Positions 10,009 to 20,651 of a stretch of 64,000 nt of DNA are shown in pieces. Every line of letters starts with the position of its first letter. Position 1 is the first letter of the stretch. The position numbers and the translations under genes were made by a program. The notes beneath the pieces are model-generated. The model did no database searches. It was not told the origin of the DNA and saw only the letters and a list, made by a program, of their open reading frames with translations. Origin of the DNA: Rhynchopus sp. YZ270_cl-10 (Eukaryota > Euglenozoa > Diplonemea > Diplonemida > Diplonemidae); NCBI GenBank assembly GCA_964035575.1, contig OZ037904.1, positions 620,001 to 684,000 on the forward strand. The letters run 5' to 3'.

Positions 10009-11652
10009 TCACTTAAGCACAATTTGCCTCAGTCTTTTCTTTGGCACCATAACACGCCTTCTGATAATCTTCTTTTTCCCACCAGCACCGCCTGCCACGA
10101 TGGGTTTGGAGACGAGTTTACGGGCCGCTTTTTTTGCGGGCTTTTTGGTTGTAGGGGTTGGGGTGTCACTTGCAACATCGGCTTCAGCCTCTTCGCCTCC
10201 TTCTTCACTGGCCTGAGCGACCTCCACATCCATAGGCTGTGCTACCTCTACCTGACGGGGCACAACTTCATCTTCGAGAGTGATTGGGTAGACAAAAATC
10301 TTGTTTGTCGCGGATTTCTGTGTGAGCCAGCGTCCGAGACGCTGCTCGCGAGTCACAGTGCAGACGAGGTGTGTACCAGCACGGTTGAAGAAGAGGGAGT
10401 TGACAATGCCGGGCACAGCAAGGGTGCGCAGCTTGGCGAGTCTGTGCGGCGTGCCTGCAGTGGTCTCCTCACGCACAAAGTCTGAGGGGTGTTCGCCCTG
10501 CTCGGAGAGCTCGTAGATGTTCACCGCACCACCAACACCTCCAGACGCAGCCAGGTCGCTGTAGGGCACCGTTGCTGTGCTGCTCACCCAGTTCACAGTC
10601 TGGGTTGGGTCGCCGCGTGTTGACCCTCCGGTGTTCTCGAGGATTTCATCCCGGGACATAACCTGTTCAAGCCCTTCGCCATCCCCTTTCCATCCTTTGC
10701 CGTGCGCTTCGAAGTCGATGTTGAGGGCACGTCTTTTCATTGCGTTGTAGAGGCAGACGGAACCGTCTGCGGCAGCGGCGATGAAGTGGTCGTCGTTCAC
10801 GACGCTGACAGATTCGATGACACCGGAGCGTTCTTGGAAGGCGGATTGCGTGCCCTTCTCGACCTTGAAGAGGCGTACTGAACGGTCATCCCCTGCGGTC
10901 ACCACCTCCTCACGCCAGCCGGAGGCAACCGAGGTGACCTTCCCGGTGTGTCCGTAGAAGGTGTCGAGAAGAACAGCGTTCTCTGCGTCCCACACCTTCA
11001 GCGTGCGGTCGTAGCTGCCGCTGTACAGAATGTTCTTCCCCAGGCGGAAGGCAAGCCCCGTCACCGCACCACGATGCCCCTGCAGCTCATGCAGCTCTGT
11101 CGCGGAGTCCGCATCAAACACCTTGATGATCCCATCGCTGCTCCCAGACGCAAGCATATGAGGTACCTTAGCATCCGCCATATGCGCGCTGGAACGCCCT
11201 CCACGCGCCTGAAGGTTGGATGTCTCGTTAGGGACGAAGGTAATGGCCATGCTGAGGACGTGAGTCTTATGGCGTGCGATCTGGGTGAACTCAGTGGAGG
11301 TGGAAAGGTTGTACCGGAAGACGTTGCCGTTCTTGTCGCCGTACCACAGCCATTCGCCGTCTTCGGTGATGACGGCGCAGGTGGGTGTGCCACGTGCAGC
11401 GTCGAGCTCGATCGGGTCGTTGAAGTTGCAGAAGCGTGCAATGCTTTTGTGGTTGCGGTTCGTTTGGCGCATGGCGTCCTGGCGCAGTCGCTCTGCCACC
11501 GCAACGTCGGCTGACGCGCTTTGGTTGTCAAGTGCTGTTGTCACCGCCGCCTCGTCCACCTCCATCACATCCTCCACCTCCTGCTCCAACATCGCCTGCT
11601 CACCAGACTTCTTCTTCGATACAACCTTCCGGCGGACGATTCGCTTCACCAT
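10009..11652 (-). CDS. RRP9: U3 snoRNP protein Rrp9/U3-55K (WD40)
   Basis: A 547-residue WD40 protein. N-terminal residues 1-55 are basic then acidic. A propeller spans about 75-440, with clear repeats such as HMLASGSSDGIIKVFDADS, NILYSGSYDRTLKVWDAEN and VVTAGDDRSVRLFKVEKGT. Features typical of Rrp9 include a VIESVSVVNDDHFIAAAADG block and the last blade motif GIVNSLFFNRAGTHLVC followed by EQRLGRW. The C-terminal extension is Ala/Lys-rich and ends in a basic RRRVMVPKKR segment. Rrp9 binds the box B/C motif of U3 snoRNA in the small-subunit processome of the nucleolus. The start ATG sits four bases from a run of 22 T's on the coding strand. No intron is seen. Confidence 0.9.
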   Translation of the reverse strand: MVKRIVRRKVVSKKKSGEQAMLEQEVEDVMEVDEAAVTTALDNQSASADVAVAERLRQDAMRQTNRNHKSIARFCNFNDPIELDAARGTPTCAVITEDGEWLWYGDKNGNVFRYNLSTSTEFTQIARHKTHVLSMAITFVPNETSNLQARGGRSSAHMADAKVPHMLASGSSDGIIKVFDADSATELHELQGHRGAVTGLAFRLGKNILYSGSYDRTLKVWDAENAVLLDTFYGHTGKVTSVASGWREEVVTAGDDRSVRLFKVEKGTQSAFQERSGVIESVSVVNDDHFIAAAADGSVCLYNAMKRRALNIDFEAHGKGWKGDGEGLEQVMSRDEILENTGGSTRGDPTQTVNWVSSTATVPYSDLAASGGVGGAVNIYELSEQGEHPSDFVREETTAGTPHRLAKLRTLAVPGIVNSLFFNRAGTHLVCTVTREQRLGRWLTQKSATNKIFVYPITLEDEVVPRQVEVAQPMDVEVAQASEEGGEEAEADVASDTPTPTTKKPAKKAARKLVSKPIVAGGAGGKKKIIRRRVMVPKKRLRQIVLK

Positions 11653-12448
11653 TTTGAAAAAAAAAAAAAAAAAAAAAAGTGTATAACAGAGCCTGTGGAA
11701 TGGGTCTGGAGGATGGTTCGAAACCGTGGCACCTTACAACCTGAGTTCAGGATCCAACTACGAGCTTTTTAACAGCAGCCTGAGTGTTACAAAACGGTGG
11801 AAGTATCGGGAGGGGTGCTGATACCTCTGCTGAAGCGATAGAGTGAGGAGAGGACAGAAAAGAGAGATGTTTTGTTTTGTTTTTTTACATTATCTTCCAT
11901 GTGCATGCAAAACACGCCCCTTCTCTCCCCCCCGTATGTCGCGAGAAGTTAGGCAGACAAAAAAAATGGGGGCAAAAGATAGGGCATGCGACAAGACGCC
12001 ACAGTACGCCAGAAAAAAAGAAAAAATAGAACCTGTGTACCGAGGTGCATCCCCAAAAAGAAAAAAAAAGAAACGGGATCAAAAGGGGACACACAAGGTG
12101 CACCTCTGCGTGAGGTTGTCGGTACTACCCACTGACTGAGTGATACTGCACTGGTTGCGACAGGGACATGCTCACAAATGCCCTGTTGCAACCCGGCCAA
12201 TAACGGCAGTCTCCAAGGTACCAATGGTCAGCTCTGCTTCGGAAATTTTGTACAGCTGTGTGGTTTTTGTTTTGGTTTTGTTTTGTGTGGTGCAATGGTG
12301 ATATTGTGGATCCCTAATGAGCCAACACCACCTAGGTGCCAGCCTATTACTCTGTCTAGTAGGCAAGGGGGAAGTACAGACACCACCCTGAGGCTCATTA
12401 CAATGAGAATTTTTGTACCAAAACCCACACCAAGTGTGACTCACATTC
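11653..12448. other. Spacer, no gene seen
   Basis: It begins with the 22-base poly-T (coding strand) in front of the Rrp9 gene. The rest has only short unconvincing frames. I see no hairpin element of the types found in other spacers. Confidence 0.5.
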
Positions 12449-13076
12449 TCACTTCTGGCAGGCGCACTTCGGCACGCCTGTAAGGGCTTGCCCTGATTGA
12501 TCTTTCCAGTAACTAGCGAATGCCTGAGTTTTAAAAAAAACTAATCTCCCTCTCTCTCTCTCTCTCTCCTATCTGCATAGCAACCTACAGTCTACAATAC
12601 ACCTATTTCTGAATACAAAAAACACATACCTTCCGTATTTTCGCGGCGTCTGCAAACTGCGAGACTTCTTCCACAGGAACGATATCGCCTGACACTAGCG
12701 TCTGCACATATGCCTCCAGAGCCTTCGCGTTGGAGAGTGAAGACTCTGCGAAGTACGCCCCAAACACGACCTCCGTGCACTTTGCGGTGGGGCCAAACGT
12801 TGTGTACGCCTGGCTGATTGTTCTCGACGGCGACAGCGCGAAGACATACTCACTGTTGACATTCGTTGTGACCAGCTTTCCACGCCTCAGGTTGCAGTCT
12901 GCCACGTTCCCTGCAGCCTGCAAATGCACTTTGCTCATGATGAGTGCAGGGTTCACAAGCCCCGCATCAACGTCTCCCTTACGCAGCTTGTCCACGAGCT
13001 GCTGCATGTTCGTCACATTCTTGACCAACACAAACTCAAACCCACCTTTCAAGCTCTCCTGAAGGCTCTCCGACAT
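12449..13076 (-). CDS. Unknown two-exon protein (173 residues)
   Basis: Exon 1 (13076-12630) starts at MSESLQESLKGG and ends at a GTATGT donor. Exon 2 (12523-12449) follows a CTCAG acceptor in phase 0 and encodes a 24-residue end finishing CACQK-stop. The intron is 106 bp. The body (FEFVLVKNVTNMQQLVDKLRKGDVDAGLV...) alternates beta and alpha segments and loosely resembles one lobe of a periplasmic-type solute-binding fold, but I cannot confirm this. Frame continuity across clean splice sites makes the gene credible. The frame is open upstream of the chosen ATG, but that part reads like a spacer (CTCC repeats). Confidence 0.65.
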
Positions 13077-14530
13077 TAAATAGAACCCCACAAACCCCCC
13101 CTGATTGAAAGTTGGGAGGAGGGGGAGGAGGGGGAGGAGGTGGTTGGAAACCAACTGGGCTGAAGTGTTGTACACGTCTAAGTTTTCTTTTTGTTGCTTA
13201 CCCGCCCCGCAAACAATAAAGACAATAAAGACAGTGTTTGTGGTGAAGCGCACGCACCTCGACCTGTCGGTGAAATGTGGCTACTCCAACCCGCCCGAGA
13301 AGAGTCGGGCCCCGACTTAGGGGCAAAAGATCTTTCCCAGGAATGGCAAGGACCCTTGTGCAAAAAAAGGGGGGGAGGTGAAAAGGAGGGTTTTTCGACT
13401 ATTTTTTTTTTAGGTTTCGTCACTCAAAAACGCTGTTTGTGGCATTTTTCGGCCAACCCCAGTGGGGTCAATGTGGAAAAATAGACATTTTTTTGGCGAC
13501 TTTAATTTTCCCGACTATGAGCCTTACTGGTAAACAAGGGTCATTTTCAGGGCTGAAAAATGGACAAGTATAATGCAGTTTATCTAAGGTTAACTGAGGT
13601 AAGGAACAGGGGAGAACCGTGGTGTAGAACAAAAAAAACCAAACATTTGGAAGAAGGAGCAAAAAGTTACTTGTGTCTCTTCGTGTTGATAAGTATCGTG
13701 TTGCATTGCAGCATCCACACCAGTTCCACAGTGACCTCGTTCTGTACTTCATGATTTTCCCCACTCCCTCTGTAGTTACTCTTATCTTGTCCCTGGTTAT
13801 GCCCATCAATCCTCTCTTTCCGTTCTCACCCTTTTTACCTGTTTTCTTGTCTTCCCGTAGTACTCTGTTAACCTGCTAGTAACCCTGTTTACCTAGCCCC
13901 CATCTACTCGTATTTACCTTGTTATCCTTTCTTCTCTTCTACCCGTGGTACCCTGTTTACCCTTTTTTTTTTTTTTTTTTTTTTTTAAACACCGTGTTGA
14001 TCGACTCTACCCAACTCGTCTCTTCCCTTTGGTTGTTGTGATCATGACTTGTATTATCACTGAAGTACAGAAAAACCCAAATCGTCTCGTTTGATTGTTG
14101 TGAACATGTCTTGTAGAATTCTGTGAAGTTTGTGGACTGGTGCGGAGCACAGACATGGGATGGGAGGGGCTGTCTATAGGGGGTGGGGTTGGGTTGCTAG
14201 GGGGTAAAAAGAACTGGTGAGGGATACTTATCCCCTTCATCGCGACAGAAACTTTCCTTGTATATTGCATATCCCCAAAAAAAAAAAAAAAAAAAAAAAG
14301 GATGTAACTTTTGGACCGTTTCACACCAGATATGTCACAATATTTTATTTTTACGGCCACTTTCGTCAAGTAGGTTGCCCTCTGGTTCGGTGTTTCAAGA
14401 CAACCAAAGTGGAGAAGTAGAAAAGGAAAAAGCACGCACATCTGAACCGACAGGGCGGTGGAGCGGAAGCTCACCGCACCCTGTCGGTCCTGTCCCAACG
14501 AAACGGTGCACACACATCTCTGCACTACAC
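13077..14530. other. Spacer with one hairpin-type element
   Basis: At 13228-13275 is a GGTGAAGCGCACGCACCTCGACCTG element that resembles 50188-50235. A run of about 24 T's lies at 13963-13986 and 18 A's at 14276-14300. No gene is supported. Confidence 0.5.
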
Positions 14531-16645
14531 TCACAGCACATCCGCAGCGTCTTCCGCATTGTGAACAACTACCCTGTAGACGCATGTGTCTTCGTCGTCC
14601 CCTTCTGGGGACAGGTCGTGTTCGAGTGAGGAAGGAAACGACGTCTCCTGTGTTTCGTAGAGGCACACCCCGCGCCCTGCCTTGCCTGCCTGGACACAGA
14701 GCATCCAGCTTGCCTGCACGACACGCCCGATGACCGTCACAAAGCGCCGGCTGCGTGCCCCCACATCCCCTTGCTGTACAGGGCCAGTGACAAGGCCAAT
14801 GCCGTTCAGCAGCCGTGTCGTGTGGATCCGTTGAGCAAAACGAATTGCGTTCTCGACATGTGCCGGTGCAGAGCGCCCAGCGTTCCACGCCACGCACACA
14901 CAGTTCCCTAACACCGTCGACACAGTCCCGCCACTCTGATCGAGGAACGCGGTTAAAGTCGTCAGCGCCTTGTCCATATTTTGTATGGCTTGAAACGGGT
15001 CGTATCCCACCAGAAGATCAGCCACACCCACAGTCGCGTCATTCGTGCACATCGAGATCCGGCGTGTCGGTACAAAGATACTGCTGTGTGTGCGTTCTGA
15101 GTGCTCCTGCAGGGGTGTCGCCCGCCGCTCTGCTAGGGAGTCCGGCCACACACACAACACAGATGTCTTCCCAGCCACGCCCTTCAACGGCAGGTCCTCT
15201 GGCTTACTGGCGACAACATCCGTGCACTCCTTGCACTCAGTCTCCCACAGCTCCAAGGGCACCGACACAGCACCAGGCTTACATGTACTCTCAAGGCGTG
15301 ACGCCACGTTCACAGTATGCCCAAAGTAATCGGTTCGTCCAGTAAGCTGATTTTCTTCGAGTGTGACCGGTCCGCTGTTGACCCCAATGCGGACGGTGAG
15401 GCCGCCCCATAATGAGCCCTGTGGTGCACAGATGGGTGCGTCCTCGAGAAGCGACGCAGGCCATGCTGCCTCGAGGAGGCGCTCCTGTACACGCAGCCCA
15501 AAGCAGACGCCTTCGGCTGTTGCGGCGAAGGCGATCATGAAGGAGTCGCCGATGGTCTTCACCTCGTAGCCGCAGAAGGCCTGCATCACGTCCCGCAGCA
15601 CGCAGTTGTGGATCTTCAGCGCAGCACGCATGCCTTCGGGGGCAGCCTCCCAGATCGACGTCGACGCACGGATGTCTGTGAACACTATGGTCGCCTCGCC
15701 ACCTTCCGATCCTGGTGGGCCCCACAGCGTCACGATGGCGTCGTGGGTGGTAGACTCAGGCACGATGTCCTCCTCCTCAAACAGCGCTGCAGGGAGGTAG
15801 GGACGGTACTTCCTCAAATTCTCCTCCATCTTGTGCAACGTTGCGTGCATCTCCCCTGGGAGCAAGACACCTTGCGCCTCAAGCATGCGGGCCACACCGT
15901 CCACGTCGTACTGCGCAAGCAGGGTAGCGATCTCTTGCACTGCGGTGATGGTGTGCTCCATGGTCACCTGCTCTTTGAGCACACTTTTCGCGAAGAAACG
16001 CGTTGCAAGAAAGTCGATCACAAGCACCTGTGCCGCTTCCATCAGACGTCTGAACCCTTCCCCCGAGGCACACGGCAGGTCGACACAGCTCCCCTGCTCC
16101 TCATACACAGCCCGCCTCCCTGTCTCTCCACCTTGCGCCTTCAGGCCGGGGATGTCGAGCAGCCCAAACCTGAAACTCTCCTCAGCACACATCACCAGCA
16201 GCCACACCAAGGTGAACCCTACGAGAGTCGCGCTGTACCACACATCCACCTGCATCACCAGCAGCAGGTCCACCACAAGAACCACGGCAGGCCAGCGGGT
16301 GTCCCCAATCGTCCGCGAGGAGAGGTCCGCCAGGAAGCACATGAATGAGTAGATGCCGGCCACAACAACAACCATGGTTGGGGAAACCTTCACCCTACAC
16401 AAGATCATCACGACCACGCTGAGTGCAATGGCAGCGCTAAGGAGGCGGGCAGCAAGAAAATACAGCATATCCTGCCCCCCTTCTCGCGAGTTGAGCAGGG
16501 ACTGGATTATCACTGACACAGCAATCATCAAATTCACGTAAAAGAACAGAGCCCGCTTCTGCCGATCCCCCTTACCAAGCGTCCCATCTAAGCTCAGAGC
16601 GCCTTCCAAATACCTTGCACACCGCTGCCTGCATGCCCACAGCAT
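14531..16645 (-). CDS. Membrane class III adenylate cyclase with a degenerate second cyclase-like domain
   Basis: From the ATG at 16645 the protein has 704 residues. Five or six hydrophobic segments fill about residues 30-200. A helical linker follows, then a catalytic domain at about 315-500. Metal ligands are in place: FTDI (D324) and TIGDSF (D367). Purine selectivity residues are K363 (EVKTIG) and D439 (TDYFG), the adenylate-type pair. Transition-state residues N446 and R450 lie in NVASRL. A second region (about 530-690) repeats the fold, with VLGNCVCVAW where the metal Asp should be and VTVIGRVVQA at the dimer face, so it is probably inactive. It would make cAMP from ATP. The open frame extends upstream to 17206, but that part reads through a G-rich mobile-like block, so I reject it; an upstream exon is possible. 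Confidence 0.85.
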   Translation of the reverse strand: MLWACRQRCARYLEGALSLDGTLGKGDRQKRALFFYVNLMIAVSVIIQSLLNSREGGQDMLYFLAARLLSAAIALSVVVMILCRVKVSPTMVVVVAGIYSFMCFLADLSSRTIGDTRWPAVVLVVDLLLVMQVDVWYSATLVGFTLVWLLVMCAEESFRFGLLDIPGLKAQGGETGRRAVYEEQGSCVDLPCASGEGFRRLMEAAQVLVIDFLATRFFAKSVLKEQVTMEHTITAVQEIATLLAQYDVDGVARMLEAQGVLLPGEMHATLHKMEENLRKYRPYLPAALFEEEDIVPESTTHDAIVTLWGPPGSEGGEATIVFTDIRASTSIWEAAPEGMRAALKIHNCVLRDVMQAFCGYEVKTIGDSFMIAFAATAEGVCFGLRVQERLLEAAWPASLLEDAPICAPQGSLWGGLTVRIGVNSGPVTLEENQLTGRTDYFGHTVNVASRLESTCKPGAVSVPLELWETECKECTDVVASKPEDLPLKGVAGKTSVLCVWPDSLAERRATPLQEHSERTHSSIFVPTRRISMCTNDATVGVADLLVGYDPFQAIQNMDKALTTLTAFLDQSGGTVSTVLGNCVCVAWNAGRSAPAHVENAIRFAQRIHTTRLLNGIGLVTGPVQQGDVGARSRRFVTVIGRVVQASWMLCVQAGKAGRGVCLYETQETSFPSSLEHDLSPEGDDEDTCVYRVVVHNAEDAADVL

Positions 16646-16837
16646 ACCAAACTTTTGATGCAAAACACAAAAAGTGCTCCACGTATTTTGAAAACTAGTA
16701 CACAAACACCCCGAGGATCTCACGTTTTCCCCCCCAGCCAACAGAGCTATGAAGGAAACCCTGTTGTACCCCTTGTGGTGTATAGTGGTGTTTGGGGGTG
16801 GGAAAAAGGAAAAAACTGGAGGATGAACCTGCTGCGT

Positions 16838-17120
16838 TAGGCTAGTTGACGTCACGGACATTTGGGTTTGGGAGGGTTTGAGAGGATTTGGGCAGATTTG
16901 GGGGGGTTTGAGAGGGTTAGTAAGGGTAGGGCAGGGTATGGCACGGTGTGGCACAGTGTGGCACGGGTATGGGAGGGTATGGTTGGGTATGGTGGGGTAT
17001 GCGAGGGTTCGGGAGGGTTTTGGAGGGTTTGGGGGCATTTGAGGGCGGTATGGGGGACACGATTTTCCAGAAAAATGGACAAATTTCCTAAACCGACCCG
17101 TGGCGTCAACTACTAGCCTA
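16838..17120. repeat. MITE-like element with G-rich core
   Basis: Inverted ends: TAGGCTAGTTGACGTCACGG at 16838-16857, and the complement of TAGGCTAGTAGTTGACGCCA at 17100-17120, imperfect by a 3-base insertion and a substitution. Between them, about 200 bases on the plus strand are strings of GGGTTTGGGAGGG, GGGTATGG and similar, rich in potential G-quadruplexes. No coding capacity of its own. It lies just upstream of the adenylate cyclase gene. Confidence 0.6.
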
Positions 17121-17235
17121 TGCGTGCATCTACCAATATATCTGCACACACACGCAGACGTCAGCACAAAGCCCTGCTGTGAAAAAATCGGCGGGAGTAA
17201 TAGCAAGAACCTCCGTTAAAAGAAAAAGAAAGAAA

Positions 17236-17350
17236 AGTTTATAAGATGACCCTAAGCCTCTCGTGCTTAGTGACCTTATCATATTCGTTATCGCACAGCA
17301 TCAGCTGCGCTGGCTTCCACAAGTTTGTTGTCAGGGATGATGTCATTTCC
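17236..17350 (-). repeat. Type 1 hairpin element, long copy
   Basis: On the plus strand GATGACCCTAAGC pairs with GCTTAGTGACC around a CTCTCGT loop, preceded by GAAAAGTTTATAA. It is followed by a shared tail (TTCGTTATCGCACAGCATC, a short second hairpin, then TTGTTGTCAGGGATGATGTC). The tail recurs at 25.8 and, in part, at 27.4 and 19.5 kb. I assign it to the minus strand because that is the transcribed strand of all genes here. Confidence 0.75.
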
Positions 17351-17579
17351 CCAGCTGGAGTTCGTAATTTTGGCACGTACGATGACGTGTTCGAGCATGT
17401 GCATGGTGTAGCGCGGGTACGTAAAAACTGGGCGACGGTCGTAGCCTATAAGTCCGGGTGCGCCAATGGACCGGAGGCAAGAAAAAAAGAAACAGACGCA
17501 TCCAGGAAATGAGATCCTGGTCTCAGACTTATAAAAGGATTGACCCCAGGAAGTCTCGCGCTGCATAATCCCCTGAAGG

Positions 17580-18048
17580 ATAGTCCGTGCAGAACCCTAT
17601 AGGGGACAGATGAGTTTGGGTATCACAGATTGTGTCCATGAACCTGGAGATACCCCCCTTAGTGAAATGATGAAGTTGTCATATTGCAGGTTTGAAAAAC
17701 GGGGGCGATTGTGCTCATACGTTATAGCATTTCTATTCCACCCAGGCGAAGACGGCCTGCGGGGGTTTTCGCGTTTTTTTTTGAAAACTTGGTTGTATTA
17801 GTGTAGACACCCGAGAAATGAGCTTCCACTATTTTTTTATTTTTTATTTTTGTGTTGGTGTTTTTTTTTTTTTTTTTTTTGCAACATCCGAAAGGTTAGA
17901 GCTGTACTGTGGTTTTTTTTTTGTCCCATCCCCATCACCTATCCTTTGTTTCCATTTGGCTCGCTGTGGGCGTTTTGCGGTACCTCTCTTCCCCCCACGC
18001 CCACTACACCACAACACCAAGACACAGCTCCGAAGCACCAAAAAAGCT
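17580..18048. other. Spacer with a dispersed repeat
   Basis: Positions 17795-17838 (GTGTAGACACCCGAGAAATG, then AGCTTCCACTAT) recur almost exactly at 61595-61637, inside an EBP1 intron. Nothing coding is visible. Confidence 0.55.
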
Positions 18049-19326
18049 CTATAACTCCAAAGCCGCCATTCTCTCCGCTAGAGCGTTCATCTTGACACAT
18101 CGCCCCTTCACGTCTATGGCATGCAACGATGGCACCTCCTTGCTTACAGACACGAGACCCTCCTTTAGCGCTTTCATCTGCAGAAAAAAAAGGGGTCAAA
18201 ATGTTGAAATGCGCATTCACTCTTTCTCTGTGCACACAACGGCAAAACAAAAAGTTGTGTCTCGTTGTTGTTGTTCGTTATTGTTGTGTTGAAGCATCTA
18301 CACTACACGTCCCACTCTCATACCCCTTTTAAAAAAGGATAGAATCATCGAACAAAAGGTTGTATCAGACAACAATAGGTATATTCAATACATTTGCTGT
18401 TGTTGTTGTCGTCGACAATCGCCTAATGACCCGCTTGGGGAACCTAGGGTCTGTCAATACTTTTTTTTTCTATCAAAATTTCGAGATTATTGTAGTGTTG
18501 TCGCATATACCTCCTGCTCTTGCTCTGCTGCTGAGCGTAGCCCTTTGGTCAGTTCTTCTTTTGCTGCAGCATCTGCAAGCAGCTGCTTCAGTCTGCGCAG
18601 CCTCTCCACTATCGACGGCAGCTCTTCTGCTACGCTTTCTGCTGACAGCACAACGTTGAAGAGAATCGCAGCCCGCGCATTCGTGGCTGACGCATTCGTT
18701 GCGCGGAAGTCCTCTTTCATCTTATCAAAGCTTGCCAACCCTACGCCCATTGCCTTAATCAGATCCGTTGTGAGACGTACCATGGTCTCGTCCATGAGGG
18801 CAAAATCCTTAAAACGGCGTTCCATCTGCACCAACATCTCCACCACCGACCCGCTCGGCGCACGATCTGCCCTGGTAGGCACCGTACCCACTATCCGTTC
18901 CAACACCGCTACCCTTTGCTCTGCGGAGACGAAGGTGCCAGCTGCGGTTGGTGCCACCTCTGGGGAAGCATCTGTGCACAGTGCTGTGTCAAAGGCTTCA
19001 ATCTGTGCAACAGCGGCAGCTAGTAGGGTCTTGCTTTCTTCTAATACCTGATCTGCAACGCAGGAATCAAGATGTGTCAGCAGCAGCGGCGCTGGGGGAA
19101 CCAATCCTGCCACCGCAGTACTGTTTGGTGCCGACGCCAGGATGAACTTCGTAGCGGATTCCTCAATAGGCAAGCGGTCCTGCGCAAGCAGTCGGTGGTG
19201 GTGTGTCGAACGCCCCGGTGCACGCGAAGGGAACGACACCTCCCCTGCTTCACTACTCTCATAAACCTCCTTCCCGACAGTGTCAATCCCAGGGAGGGAC
19301 ATAATGCCACTCTTAGCTCGCGCCAT
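18049..19326 (-). CDS. Dynamitin-like dynactin subunit 2 (p50)
   Basis: Exon 1 runs 19326-18511 and ends at a GTATAT donor. After a 333-bp intron, exon 2 (18177-18049) follows a TTTCTGCAG acceptor in phase 0, giving 314 residues. The N-terminal LPGIDTVGKEVYESSE matches the conserved dynamitin opening (LPGI...DVYETS). The remainder is predicted helical coiled coil (VAVLERIVG, VEMLVQMERRFKDFALMDET, then ERLRRLKQLL). Dynamitin forms the shoulder of dynactin and links cargo to cytoplasmic dynein. The short hydrophobic helical end (CVKMNALAERMAALEL) fits the family's C-terminus. The main uncertainty is that most of the support comes from the short N-terminal motif. Confidence 0.68.
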
Positions 19327-19419
19327 TTTTTTTATTTTTGGGAGAACGGTTTTGGTGTGTCTTTGTGGTAATGAATGTTTGCTAAAAGTTTCGGCTGTGG
19401 TAAAAAAGAAAAGAAAAGT

Positions 19420-19530
19420 TTATTGGTGTGGCCCGCCCATCGATTTAAACCACTTTTGGGCCATTCTTACAGCTGCGCAGGTTTCCACAAGTTTGTTGTC
19501 AGGGATGATATATTTTCCCCAGCCAAAAAA
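19420..19530. repeat. Two dispersed repeat fragments
   Basis: Positions 19430-19468 (GGCCCGCCCATCGATTTAAA, then CCACTTTTGGGCCATT) match 62332-62370, which lies in an EBP1 intron. Positions 19477-19510 (TTTCCACAAGTTTGTTGTCA, then GGGATGAT) are the 3' tail of the type 1 element without its hairpin. Confidence 0.7.
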
Positions 19531-19957
19531 TGTAAAGGGAGACGAGAGGGGAGCGCTTTTATTAGACAGTTCTATGTACAAAAAAAGGAGGGTAAAAAAA
19601 AAGAGGGAAATGGTTGGTTATCTCTGGGGGAAATCACCTCAAATAACCCTATAGGCTAGAAGAAACTGGGGATATAATAAGTGTGTACTTCCAAAAAAAT
19701 GTTGCGACCCGGATTTTTTTTTCAGATTTCTCCGGAAATTCATTTGACACACACCAAACATCGGTGGAGAAAAAACTCAGGTGGATTTTAGGATTTCAAA
19801 ACTCGGGAGGGTTTTTACCCTCACCGATGTTTGTTGGTAAATGCGGGGTCGGCTCAAAAAAAAATTGCATCTGCGGTTTATTCAGTGAACCAAGCCAAGC
19901 CAAGAAGTATACACCTAACGAGATTTTGGCTGTTACACATTATTATTTTTTTTTCTG

Positions 19958-20452
19958 CTATTTTCTCCCCGACACCTTTAGCCCCGGTATCGCATTCACC
20001 GCCTTCACTCTGGCGTGGGTGGCTGCATAGCGTTGTCGGTCTGCGCTTCTTGCTGTCCCTGACGCACATGAAGCACTTATGTTAGCAGCCCTTGCTGCTA
20101 TCACGTGGTCTGCTTGGTCAGCCTGCTCTGTTGCGTCCACTCTACGCTGCACCCAATACACGTCATCTGCACTCATGAAGCTCAGGTCTTCCACACGGCT
20201 ATGCCGTTCCACACGCTCTGCACCTTCCAACACTGCCAGCCTTCTGCCCGCCTTCTGTTTCCTTGCCGTCTGCTTCGCCCCCCCTCCCCCTGATCGGAGG
20301 GGCACCGGCGCAGGGGTTGGCTGTTGTGGGGTGAGCTGATAGTCATGCTGATGGCTGTCATGCCTCCTCCCTTTACGTTGTGCGTCTCTGTGTTCTGCCT
20401 CAAGACGTTGCTCCACAGCAAGGCTGCTATGGAAAGGCGCTATAGACGGCAT
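19958..20452 (-). CDS. Unknown 164-residue basic protein
   Basis: No family is recognised. The protein is hydrophilic and basic, with a Pro/Gln/Gly-rich loop (residues 38-65) and helical-looking flanks (VEQRLEAEHRDAQRKG and DDVYWVQRRVDATEQADQADHVIAARAA). The start follows a pyrimidine tract (CTCTCTCTTTCCCTACC) like those before other starts in the window. Codon composition matches the neighbouring genes and no intron is needed. It could instead be one exon of a longer gene. Confidence 0.5.
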   Translation of the reverse strand: MPSIAPFHSSLAVEQRLEAEHRDAQRKGRRHDSHQHDYQLTPQQPTPAPVPLRSGGGGAKQTARKQKAGRRLAVLEGAERVERHSRVEDLSFMSADDVYWVQRRVDATEQADQADHVIAARAANISASCASGTARSADRQRYAATHARVKAVNAIPGLKVSGRK

Positions 20453-20651
20453 GGTAGGGAAAGAGAGAGAGAATCGAATCTAAAGCTGGAAGGGGGTCTC
20501 CTTGTGTAGTTCTTTTTTATTTGTGTATACTGTAGGTTATTGAAGGGAGGATTTTGATGTCATTTTTTTTTGAAATTTTCTCAGCTTTTTTTTTTTTGCA
20601 CATTGTATTTGGTTAGACGATCTCCCCAAAACCCCCCGCTCCCCCAAACCC

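Noticed and set aside
11690-12150. A GGTTCGAAACC word near 11716 as a Pol III promoter
   Set aside because: No A box at proper distance and no foldable RNA around it.
14717-17206. N-terminal extension of the cyclase frame (upstream of 16645)
   Set aside because: It translates the G-rich MITE-like block and spacer. The cyclase family has no such region, and a methionine at 16645 precedes the membrane segments.
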